64,000 bases of DNA from Oncomelania hupensis. Taxonomy: Eukaryota > Mollusca > Gastropoda > Littorinimorpha > Pomatiopsidae. The notes under the pieces are model-generated. The model was not told where the DNA came from. It did not search any database and worked only from the letters and a program-made list of their open reading frames with translations. Below, piece by piece: positions 37,901 to 47,552 of the stretch (position 1 is its first letter; each line of letters starts with the position of its first letter). The stretch is from NCBI GenBank assembly GCA_036898135.1, contig CM072512.1, forward strand, positions 38,934,145 through 38,998,144. The letters run 5' to 3'. A program made the translations under genes and the position numbers.

Positions 37901-40137
37901 TTAAATTAGAACATTTTCAAAAATTTGATTCACAAAAATTTCCAAATTATCATTTGATACCAAACATAATTAATTTTTTCACTGGATTTCCTCAAACAAT
38001 TCTTTCCTGGAGATAGGCTTATCTCATGGCGTACCGACAACTCATGACCTGCCTACTCCCCTATCTTTCTCCCGCAGACTACTTCCTATGGGTGAACATT
38101 AAAGAGAGAATGTACTACAAAAACCCACAGACCATTAGGCCCTGAAGACCAAAGAGAATCTCACTTGAGATGTGTGGCAATGTCATCACAAACTTCAATG
38201 TGTGTGTTGCAACTGTAATCCAGAAAAGAGGAGCGTGGATTGAGCATATCATCAATTATTAAACTGTGTACAGAACGAGTGAAAAAGTGGGAAATCTTTG
38301 GTATCAAATGATAATTTGGTGCTTCCGTGACAATTCTGTGAAGAAAATGTTCGAAAACGTTCTCATTGTAAAAACCTATGTACAATTAAAAAGAGGTAAT
38401 ATTTTATTGGCCCCACCCTGTATACCAGAATTTAAGTTGCATTATATACCCCTGTAGCATACCTTTATGAAATCAATGAAAAAAGTATTGACAACACCAG
38501 TGAGGTTTTCAAAATGTGTGGCGAAGCGGTTCATCTTGAACCTTGTGCGAAAATCATACCCTTCTCCACCCACATCATTGTCTCCTGGAATGTATACCAC
38601 CTGAAATAGTAAAGCACAGCACTTCTTAGGTTTTGCAACACAGACAGTGAACAAGGATTTGCACTGGCTACCAGTCGGAGTCCTAAAGTGCTTTGATCAC
38701 AAGTTATTGTCACTGGTATACTCCTGACTTGAGGGCTCAGCACGCTCAAGGATTCATTCAGCAACCTGTCACCTCTCGTTCACCTCGATTATGTTCCTAT
38801 TCACGTCTTCTGCTAGTGTCAACAGGTAAAATAAAAAGATCATGGGTGATTCTAATTCAAGTGATAAATTTGTATAAAGAAATTAACCCACATGACCTAC
38901 ACACCAGTTTTGAATAAAATATTGTGGAGTTCACTTCGGCTGTTCAGTAAATCAGTTCTTAAATTTTGGACGTACATTAGAAATTTGAAGATCACAGAGA
39001 TCACAAAGGGCATGCCGGAGAAGTAAAATGTACAAAGGTTTTGGTATATGTTTCCTCAGTGTCTTACCTTAGATGAATGACTACTGGAGAAAATCGTCTG
39101 GAAGCGATTGAGGTAGGACTGGTATTCATACAGCGTTGCTTTGCTCCCCTCATCAAAAAGGTCACCCAGAAACACCACCACATCAGGCTCCACATGAATG
39201 TATGCCAGTGAAAATGTCTTCGAGATAAACCTAGAATGTTCAGGAACAGATATATCACAATCACCCTGGAAATGAAAATGTAACCAAAGATTATAATAAC
39301 TTCTATATATACATATATCTTTAAAAAAAAATTATGAAGCATTCCAATATATATTTTATTCTTCTATACCTAAAAAACAAAGCAACAATTTGGATTCACA
39401 AAACAAAGTTAATCTGCCAAATAGAGGATGCCTACACTAGCTACAGGTACCTGTCAGAATCCCAGCGTGTGATGGTACCTATCGGAAACCCATGTTCATC
39501 CTGCTCTCCTATCAACTGTGGGTCAGACACTAGCATAATCACCAGCTCTTCACTTGGGTCTCTGCAACAAACAATGAATGAATTAACACAAAAGATTACA
39601 TGCAAGCACAGGGCATAACAACTTCCTCACCAGCGAGACAATCTAGCAGCATAAACAATTTCATATACATAATATGGCATGTGCAACAATGGAAAAAAAT
39701 CACCACATTAAAACAACAACAATTCCAAACAAATCTACACCATTCTAACAGTAGTCCCCTAACTGAATAAGCATTCAAAATTTGGCAGAATCGATGATGC
39801 CTAATTCGTGTTGAATACGGCTGTCACTGTAGTCACTTTCCTTAAGACTGACATAGTTTTTCAAACTTTTGAAACTAAGAGTCACGCTTTGAATTTGGCA
39901 ACAAAAGTAACAGCAATCGTGTGATGACTGAACATAAAGTAGGAAACAGAAGACATGAGAGAATAATGTCAACAACCTTTTCAGAGGTGGCATAGCTGGC
40001 CACTTCCATGCCTGTATCCAGTAGACAAAGAATTCATTGTAGAAAACAATTGCCAGGATCATTGAGGCAACTATACATCGAAGTGTGACTTGCTTCCTCA
40101 AACGCTTCAGCATCCCCCTCACCCTCAACGCAGCCAT
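31930..40137 (-). CDS. Cdc1/Ted1/PGAP5-like membrane metallophosphoesterase, complete
   Basis: Eight exons join with matching phases: 40137-39977, 39561-39451, 39230-39068, 38600-38463, 37649-37506, 36176-36126, 34080-33879, 32081-31930; 373 aa. Hydrophobic segments at ~19-41 and near the C terminus (~345-368) bracket a lumenal-type phosphoesterase domain. Motifs in order: VSDPQ (D67, Q69), LGDLFDEG (G113-D114), PGDND (151-154), VNHES (N225-H226) and SGHWHE (G252-H255). DPQ in motif I is the form known from Cdc1/Ted1-type enzymes, which act on ethanolamine phosphate of GPI anchors in the ER; that role is inferred. GDND replaces the usual GNHD. Exon 3 uses the internal acceptor TTCTAG at 39231. 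Introns contain a mariner-like element, a short MITE and copies of a TGACCTTGA-rich repeat. Human MPPE1 is the nearest named relative I can recall, but similarity is moderate. Confidence 0.88.
32191..32407. mobile_element. 217-bp MITE in intron 7 of the phosphoesterase gene
   Basis: The ends AAACAGACCTCAAAGTCCAA (32200-32219) and its exact reverse complement (32379-32398) are perfect 20-bp inverted repeats. Weaker pairing extends out to GAGAT at both ends. The interior is AT-rich and non-coding. Confidence 0.85.
32589..33615 (+). repeat. TGACCTTGA-rich dispersed repeat, near full-length copy
   Basis: Bounded by GACTCACA at the left and GCATGTGAGTC at the right, which are inverted. The interior has repeated TGACCTTGA/TCAAGGTCA words (e.g. 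near 32809, 32830, 32960, 33067, 33116, 33278) and ends with a CAGACAGACGAACGGATGGA block. Related copies are at 34249-34515 and 36290-37181. Confidence 0.85.
34249..34515 (+). repeat. TGACCTTGA-rich dispersed repeat, 5' fragment
   Basis: Starts GACTCACATGCTCCTTATGG and shares AATATTTAACAT.AAAATGAGTGCCT with the copy at 32589. It breaks off after the first TGACCTT words. Confidence 0.8.
34516..36125. other. Intron 6 interior, possible LTR-like block
   Basis: A moderately GC-rich block at about 34520-35580 contains AATAAAAG followed by GTGACTGTAC and a Pol II-like layout, which is reminiscent of an LTR. I see no second copy and no target duplication, so it is left unassigned. A CA array lies at about 35053-35066. 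Confidence 0.3.
36290..37181 (+). repeat. TGACCTTGA-rich dispersed repeat, 5'-truncated copy
   Basis: Parallel to 32700-33615 over its whole length, including GCAAGGCCTAAAATGACCTT, TTTAGGGTCAAGGTCACTTC and the terminal GACTCACAATGCTAAGCATG. It lies in intron 5. Confidence 0.85.
37850..38420 (+). mobile_element. mariner-like element, internally deleted
   Basis: The ends CAGGGTGAGCCAATAAAATG and the reverse complement of ATTGGCCCCACCCTG are inverted repeats of ~27 bp with few mismatches, flanked by TA on both sides. The interior keeps frameshifted transposase C-terminal code (SPADYFLWVNIKERMYYKNP, VATVIQKRGAWIEHIINY). The N-terminal half is absent. It lies in intron 4. Confidence 0.85.
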
Positions 40138-40263
40138 TACTGTTGTGACTGTGAGAGAGATAACGTCAATACATCATGAATCAATGTAACGGACGCAGCC
40201 ATTACTGTTGAGTGTTGTGACTGTGAGAGAAATAACGTCAATACATCATGAATCAATGTAACG
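40128..40263 (-). repeat. Tandem duplication of the phosphoesterase start region
   Basis: Units 40128-40193 and 40194-40263 differ only by a 5-bp insertion and one substitution. Each contains, on the minus strand, a splice-acceptor-like TCTCTCTCACAG (TTTCTCTCACAG) and an ATGGCTGCG. The gene therefore has two candidate start codons in a row. Confidence 0.92.
40137..40202 (-). promoter_or_regulatory. Upstream ORF overlapping the phosphoesterase start codon
   Basis: The upstream copy of the start codon (40202-40200) opens a 21-codon frame, MAASVTLIHDVLTLSLSQSQ plus one Q, and its TAA at 40139-40137 overlaps the main ATG as TAATG. If the transcript includes the upstream unit, this is a uORF suited to termination-reinitiation. 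If the acceptor in the downstream unit is used, it is spliced out. Confidence 0.55.
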
Positions 40264-41169
40264 CATGTAAGAATTTAATTAATACCACTACCACGCCCTT
40301 AATAAATTCACATTATTATTTCCTGTTCACATGAACAAACTATTGTACCTGAAGCACTGTGCTGTGCAGATCTGTCGGATGCACTTCGAATAGCCTAGTA
40401 AGCATCAGACATTAGACTCATGTCCGATTTCATGATTAGTTTGTTTACTTTCATTTTGAAAATATATTTCCGCATTCAGGTAGTTTGCGTATGTTAACCT
40501 ACCTCTTATACAACAACTTTTTAGAAACCCTAATGTATTTGAAGAGACGTCATTATCAGGGATGCCCCATTGCAGATTTGTGGTAGAAAATTTCAAGTGT
40601 CTTTGCCTTGGTGTAGAGTTCTTTTGTTGATGCCAAGCAGACATGACACTAAGGGAGACAACGCATGACAATCTTTCGAGAGAGAAGTTACGTTCCATGA
40701 CTTTATCTTTTGTCTGTCAAGCGTTAATCAAAATTATAATTTACGTATGAATTTACAGCAGTCTCTGATACTCGGACAGAGCCTAAATGATGAGCCTTTC
40801 ATTTACAATGACCCACGTATTGTGATTAATTTTATGAAACTAAACCTCGGCCATTGCCTTTCATTCACTAAATTTTTAGTGATCTTCTACACATTTACCG
40901 TTACGTGAAATACTCATAGTTCTAAAGTACTGCGCTGTGTTGGGAGATCGAGAAAGAGAGAGATTAATGTTAATAAATGTCAGATAAATGAAACAACTTC
41001 ATAATCATCACACATTTCATAGATTATTACTGCTCTTTATTTTCTTCATATCGCATGCTCTCTCTCTATCACACACATACACAAAAAAACGTGCACATAC
41101 TCACAAACATGTATATCCACTCACATTATTTAAAAAAAAAACCTAAGAAAAGTTTATTACAATCCAATG
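40264..41169. other. Promoter-side flank of the phosphoesterase gene
   Basis: No gene or repeat recognised. It ends at the CAATG target site of the Ty3/Gypsy insertion. Confidence 0.5.
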
Positions 41170-41322
41170 TGTGATAGATTAAGGTACAAGAACCACTACT
41201 CTTGCATGATTGTGACTAACAAGGGAATGCACTCGGGACAAATACACATGGCTGACAGTTTGCCAACGTGTTGAGTCTGCACTCATTCTATTGTTGTGTA
41301 CTGCTCACCTGTCTATACTTCA
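41170..41322 (+). repeat. 5' LTR of the Ty3/Gypsy element
   Basis: 153 bp, TG...CA ends, identical by reading to the 3' LTR. Confidence 0.97.
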
Positions 41323-41335
41323 TCTGGCGACGAGG

Positions 41336-44300
41336 ATGCCGTCTTTTGGAAGACTACAAGAGTTCGGACTTGAGGGGGGAGAAGACTGGGGTCAGTACAT
41401 TGAGAGAATGGAACATTATTTTGTGGCCAGTGACATTTCTGATGCCAACAAGCAAAAGGCCATTCTGTTGAGTGCATGTGGTGGGGCGACGTACAGGCTG
41501 ATGTGTGACCTGTTGGCCCCAGGAAAGCCAGGCGACAAGACGTTTGATGAACTGAAAGAGGCCATGCAAGGTTATCTTCGTCCTAAACCATCGGAAATTG
41601 TGCAGCGCTTCAAATTCCACACACGCTTACGTTATGACGACGAAACAGTGTCAACATACGTGTCAAAATTACGTCATCTGTCTCTAGATTGCAATTTTGG
41701 GGCGTCATTAGATCTGATGTTGAGAGACAGGTTGGTGTGTGGAATAAACAACGATCGTATACAACGACGACTTTTGGCTGAGAAAGAACTGACTTTTGCT
41801 AAAGCGTTAGAAGTGGCCACTGCTATGGAACTTGCGGAGAAGAGTGCCGCTACACTACAGGGCAGCTGTTCCAGTGGGGCTACTTCTATTGATGGCTCTG
41901 TCAGTGTGCATACAGTCAACAATGCGGGTACTGCTGTTTCTGAGGACGTTCAGTTCATGAAGAGAGGGAAATCGCCGAAAGACATTGAGTGCTGGTTCTG
42001 TAAAGGCAAAGGTCATATGCAGAGACAGTGCCAGCAGTATCGTGCTGAGAGAGTGAAACGTCGACAGGCGAGAAGTGATCGCAAATCTGAAAAACGTGGC
42101 ACAGTGAAAAACGTTGACGATTCGGACTCTGATGGGGAAGTGTTCACGATGCTCAGATCACAGAATAAGGAGAAGCCTTACTTGGTGACCGTCGAGTTGG
42201 ACGGTGTTCCTGTTGAAATGGAGTTGGACACTGGCGCTTCACTGACAGTGATCAGTGAAGAGGCTCTGAGAGCTTTGAAACTTTCGGCGCACCTGCCTCT
42301 TCAAAAATGCAGCAAGCGACTGAAAACATATACAGGGGATGATATTCCTGTGCTGGGTGAGTGTCAATTTGCTGTGAGGTACAAAGGCAGTGCACCTATG
42401 ACATTAAAGGTAATTGTGGTGAAAGGAGAGGGACCGAATCTGCTGGGACGAGACTGGCTCAAACATTTGAAATTAGACTGGTCTGAGATTTTTTCGCTGC
42501 ATTCCACCAAGTGCGGTATGGAGAACGCTGACCTACAGCAGATCCTTGGGGAGAACGCAGAGGTGTTCGATGAGGTACGAGGCACCATTCGAGGAGTAAA
42601 AGCCAACATTTTCGTTGATCCTTCAGAGAAACCTCGATACTTCAAACCGCGCCCAGTACCCTATGCTCTGCGCGAGAAAGTGAGCCAAGAACTTGATCGT
42701 CTTGAGGCTGAAGGCACGATTGAGAAAGTGCAGTTTTCTGACTGGGCAGCGCCAATCGTTACGGTCGTTAAACCTGACAAAAGCCTTCGCATTTGTGGCG
42801 ATTACAAGGTTACGGTGAACTCAGCCTCAAAATTGGATAATTATCCAATACCCAAGACTGATGATCTGTTAGCAGAACTGGGCGGTGGAAAGTTCTTCTC
42901 CAAACTTGATTTGACGCAGGCGTATCAACAGCTTGAATTGGATGATGCGTCAAAAGAGTTCACCACCATCAACACACATCAGGGGCTGTATCGTTACAAC
43001 AGACTGCCCTATGGCGTGTCATCAGCTCCAGGCATATTTCAACGAACGATGGAGAATTTGCTACGTGGTATTGCCAAAGTGTATGTCCGCATTGATGACA
43101 TTTTGGTGGCAGGTACAACACGTGATGAACACCTGCAGACATTGCGGACTGTGCTGCAAAGACTGAAGGAGGCTGGAGCGAAGCTGAAGAAGAAAAAGTG
43201 TGTCTTCATGGCTACGGAAGTGGTCTATCTTGGTTTGAAGATCGACCAGAATGGCGTCCAGCCGGTTCTTGAGAAAGTAGAGGCTATTCAAGAGATGCCT
43301 CCGCCCACAGATGTGAAGCAGCTTCAGGCTTACCTTGGAATGGTGAACTATTATTCCAGGTTCCTGCCGAATTTGTCCACAGCGTTAGCTCCGTTATACG
43401 CCTTGCTGAAGAAGGGGGTAGCATGGATGTGGAGCGATCAGCAGGAACAAGCGTGGATTCACTCGAAGATGTTGCTGCAGTCACCAAAGGTCCTCATTCA
43501 TTTTGACTCCAGTAAAGATATTGTATTGTCATGTGATGCCTCCAGTTATGGATTGGGTGCTGTGATTTCTCACAGACTGAAGGACGGTAGTGAGAGGCCT
43601 GTGGCGTTTGCATCTCGAACTATGAACAGTGCTGAACAGAACTACAGCCAAGTGGAAAAAGAGGCCTTGGCAGTCGTTTTTGGTGTTAAGAAGTTTCACC
43701 AGTATCTGTATGGGCAGAAGTTTGAGATCCATACTGATCATAAGCCCCTTCTGGGACTGTTTAATGAACACAAGCAAATACCCGCCATGGCGGCAGCCAG
43801 AATTCAAAGGTGGGCTCTCACTCTGTCTGCTTACGAATACACAATGAAGTTCAAGGAGGGCAAGAAGCACAGCAACGCCGATGGTCTGAGCAGGCTGCCT
43901 CGTGAGGTGACGGAGAGTGTGAAGCCTGAGTATGGTGAGACAGTACTTCTGATGGAGCAAGTGGAGACCATGCCTGTTACAGCCAGGCAGATTCGTCAGT
44001 GGACGAACCGAGATCCCGTGCTGTCTAGGGTGAAGGACTATGTTTTGAAGGGATGGCCAGACAGTATGAGAGACAAACGCCTTCAACCCTACTTTGTGAG
44101 AAACACGGAACTGAGTGTCGTTGATGGGTGTGTGCTCTGGGGCACACGGGTGGTTGTACCACCGAAAGGGCGTCAGCGCTTATTGAACGACCTGCATGAA
44201 TCACATCTAGGTATGTGCAGAATGAAGGCCTTGGCACGCTCGTATATTTGGTGGCCGAACATTGATAGTGAAATTGAATCTGCAGTGAGAAACTGTATTG

Positions 44301-45439
44301 AATGTCAGACTCACAGAAACATGCCGAGTTCAGCGCCTCTTCACCCATGGGAGTGGCCGAATCGTCCTTGGAGCCGACTGCATGTAGACTATGCAGGTCC
44401 ATTCTTGGGCAAGATGTTCCTGGTTGTCATAGACGCTCACTCAAAGTGGATGGATGTTTACCCTCTGAGCACTTCGAAATCAGCGGCTACCATCGAGAAA
44501 CTGCGGCAGTCGTTTGCCATACATGGGTTGCCAGAGACGTTAGTGTCGGATAATGGGACATGTTTCACCAGTGAGGAGTTTCAAGAGTTCATGCAGAAGA
44601 ATGGCATCAAGCACATCAAGTCAGCTCCGTATCACGCTGCTACTAATGGACTGGCTGAACGAGCGGTGCAGACGTTGAAGCAAGGTCTGAGGAAAATGAA
44701 ATCAGGCTCTATTGAGACGCGGGTGTCGCGTTTCTTGTCCATGTATCGTGTCACACCTCAGACAACGACTGGACAATCCCCGGCCGAGCTGCTCTTTAAT
44801 CGGAAGGTCAGAACCCGGCTGGATCTGGTTCAGCCCTGTATGGAACGACAGGTGGTACAGAGACAGCTACAGCAGAAGCTGAATCATGATCGTTCAAACG
44901 CCAGGAGTTACGCGGCAGGTGACCGGGTGTACATCAAGAACTTTTCCACGGGTCCTAAATGGATGTCGGGAATCGTAATGCAGATGACGGGACCCTTGTC
45001 ATACATGATCAAGTTGTCGGATGGTCGGGTGTTGAAGAGACATGTGGATCATGTATTACCTCGCGCTAGCGAGTCAGAAGAGGTGGGAGATTGGAACTGT
45101 GTTGAACCCGAAACTATCCAAGCTCCGCCATGCGGTGATCGGCCTCCACCGCAGGTGGCGGACCAACCCACGGGTCCATCAGTAACACCGGTACCATCGA
45201 CGTCTGTCGCAGGTTCTATGCCGACATCACAATTGCCGGCGCTGCCTGGGGACACTGTTGCAGACCATGGTGCACAGACGCCGCTGATGTCTAGTTCCAT
45301 GCCAGCAGTGCCGTCATGTCCATCACTGGCATTAGAGTGTCAATCGCTGGCACCAGTGGGTCATCCACAGCGTCAGCGGAGATTGCCTGCGCATCTCAAA
45401 GACTTTGTGCTCCAACGGTTTCGAGATGTCCGGAAGTGA
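41336..45439 (+). CDS. Gag-Pol polyprotein of the Ty3/Gypsy element
   Basis: A single 1367-aa frame. I place the start at MPSFGRLQEFG because the longer frame begins inside the LTR. Domains in order: Gag; a CCHC knuckle CWFCKGKGHMQRQC (from residue 219); aspartic protease LDTGAS (D298); reverse transcriptase with LPYGVSSAPGIFQ and YVRIDDILV (D587, D588); RNase H with CDASSYGLGAV (D734); integrase with the HHCC finger (H954...), and catalytic D1018, D1072, E1108 (VDYAGPF, SDNGTCF, AERAVQTLK). GPLSYMIKLSDGR near residue 1220-1235 fits the GPY/F module. Gag and Pol share one frame with no frameshift, as in Mag-type elements, so protease processing would have to set the ratio. Confidence 0.96.
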   Translation: MPSFGRLQEFGLEGGEDWGQYIERMEHYFVASDISDANKQKAILLSACGGATYRLMCDLLAPGKPGDKTFDELKEAMQGYLRPKPSEIVQRFKFHTRLRYDDETVSTYVSKLRHLSLDCNFGASLDLMLRDRLVCGINNDRIQRRLLAEKELTFAKALEVATAMELAEKSAATLQGSCSSGATSIDGSVSVHTVNNAGTAVSEDVQFMKRGKSPKDIECWFCKGKGHMQRQCQQYRAERVKRRQARSDRKSEKRGTVKNVDDSDSDGEVFTMLRSQNKEKPYLVTVELDGVPVEMELDTGASLTVISEEALRALKLSAHLPLQKCSKRLKTYTGDDIPVLGECQFAVRYKGSAPMTLKVIVVKGEGPNLLGRDWLKHLKLDWSEIFSLHSTKCGMENADLQQILGENAEVFDEVRGTIRGVKANIFVDPSEKPRYFKPRPVPYALREKVSQELDRLEAEGTIEKVQFSDWAAPIVTVVKPDKSLRICGDYKVTVNSASKLDNYPIPKTDDLLAELGGGKFFSKLDLTQAYQQLELDDASKEFTTINTHQGLYRYNRLPYGVSSAPGIFQRTMENLLRGIAKVYVRIDDILVAGTTRDEHLQTLRTVLQRLKEAGAKLKKKKCVFMATEVVYLGLKIDQNGVQPVLEKVEAIQEMPPPTDVKQLQAYLGMVNYYSRFLPNLSTALAPLYALLKKGVAWMWSDQQEQAWIHSKMLLQSPKVLIHFDSSKDIVLSCDASSYGLGAVISHRLKDGSERPVAFASRTMNSAEQNYSQVEKEALAVVFGVKKFHQYLYGQKFEIHTDHKPLLGLFNEHKQIPAMAAARIQRWALTLSAYEYTMKFKEGKKHSNADGLSRLPREVTESVKPEYGETVLLMEQVETMPVTARQIRQWTNRDPVLSRVKDYVLKGWPDSMRDKRLQPYFVRNTELSVVDGCVLWGTRVVVPPKGRQRLLNDLHESHLGMCRMKALARSYIWWPNIDSEIESAVRNCIECQTHRNMPSSAPLHPWEWPNRPWSRLHVDYAGPFLGKMFLVVIDAHSKWMDVYPLSTSKSAATIEKLRQSFAIHGLPETLVSDNGTCFTSEEFQEFMQKNGIKHIKSAPYHAATNGLAERAVQTLKQGLRKMKSGSIETRVSRFLSMYRVTPQTTTGQSPAELLFNRKVRTRLDLVQPCMERQVVQRQLQQKLNHDRSNARSYAAGDRVYIKNFSTGPKWMSGIVMQMTGPLSYMIKLSDGRVLKRHVDHVLPRASESEEVGDWNCVEPETIQAPPCGDRPPPQVADQPTGPSVTPVPSTSVAGSMPTSQLPALPGDTVADHGAQTPLMSSSMPAVPSCPSLALECQSLAPVGHPQRQRRLPAHLKDFVLQRFRDVRK

Positions 45440-45822
45440 TGTGACCATGTGGACCGCAAAGAATGAACAGTGTTCTGATTATTTGGTTACTTTGTTTTAG
45501 GTTTCAACCAATGGCAAACTGGCAAAGGACTTGTAATTTTCTTCTTTCTTTTTTTCTACTAGTTTTTCCCTCTAGAGCTCTTTTAGTTTCCGTTACGAGA
45601 ACTCGGAAGGGGAAAATGGAGACAGAATATCCCAGAAAATGTTTTTGATTTTTATTTGAGTATCCAAGAAAATGTTTTTGATTTGTGTATTAATTTTAAA
45701 GGTTACCAGAAGTTACAAGATAAGACTTACGTTTAGTTGGTTTGAACAGGAGTTGATTATTTTAACATAAAGTTTTTCAGTTAGTTGTAATGATGTTAAC
45801 AGTCATCTTAAAGGTGGGGGTA

Positions 45823-45975
45823 TGTGATAGATTAAGGTACAAGAACCACTACTCTTGCATGATTGTGACTAACAAGGGAATGCACTCGGGACAAATACAC
45901 ATGGCTGACAGTTTGCCAACGTGTTGAGTCTGCACTCATTCTATTGTTGTGTACTGCTCACCTGTCTATACTTCA
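45823..45975 (+). repeat. 3' LTR of the Ty3/Gypsy element
   Basis: 153 bp, preceded by the polypurine tract, followed by the CAATG duplication. Confidence 0.97.
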
Positions 45976-45980
45976 CAATG

Positions 45981-47392
<1,412 letters not shown>

Positions 47393-47552
47393 ACATTTGG
47401 ACATCGTCCGTTTACTTTTCCAAAAAGCATAATTACACATTACAAACACAAACTTCTTCGGGCCACCAGCCCATAGAAGAAATGGTTGGTCACGTGGTAG
47501 GTAAAAGTTCAATGGGCATATAATTCTGTCATCATTATAATGGTGTATCCTA

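Larger units (their letters stand above)
41170..45975 (+). mobile_element. Complete Ty3/Gypsy LTR retrotransposon, Mag-like
   Basis: Two 153-bp LTRs (41170-41322, 45823-45975) read identically from TGTGATAG to ATACTTCA. They are flanked by the 5-bp duplication CAATG (41165-41169, 45976-45980). A primer-binding-like TGGCGACGAGGATGCC starts 2 bp after the left LTR and overlaps the gag start codon. A polypurine tract AAGGTGGGGG is at 45811-45820. One uninterrupted gag-pol frame lies between. There is no env and no chromodomain. Identical LTRs and an open frame indicate a very recent, possibly active insertion. Confidence 0.97.

Noticed and set aside
39064..39342. 92-codon minus-strand frame
   Set aside because: It is a shifted frame over exon 3 of the phosphoesterase; the correct frame encodes the LGDLFDEG motif.
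43529..44402. Long minus-strand frames opposite gag-pol
   Set aside because: They are antisense shadows of the RNase H and integrase coding region.
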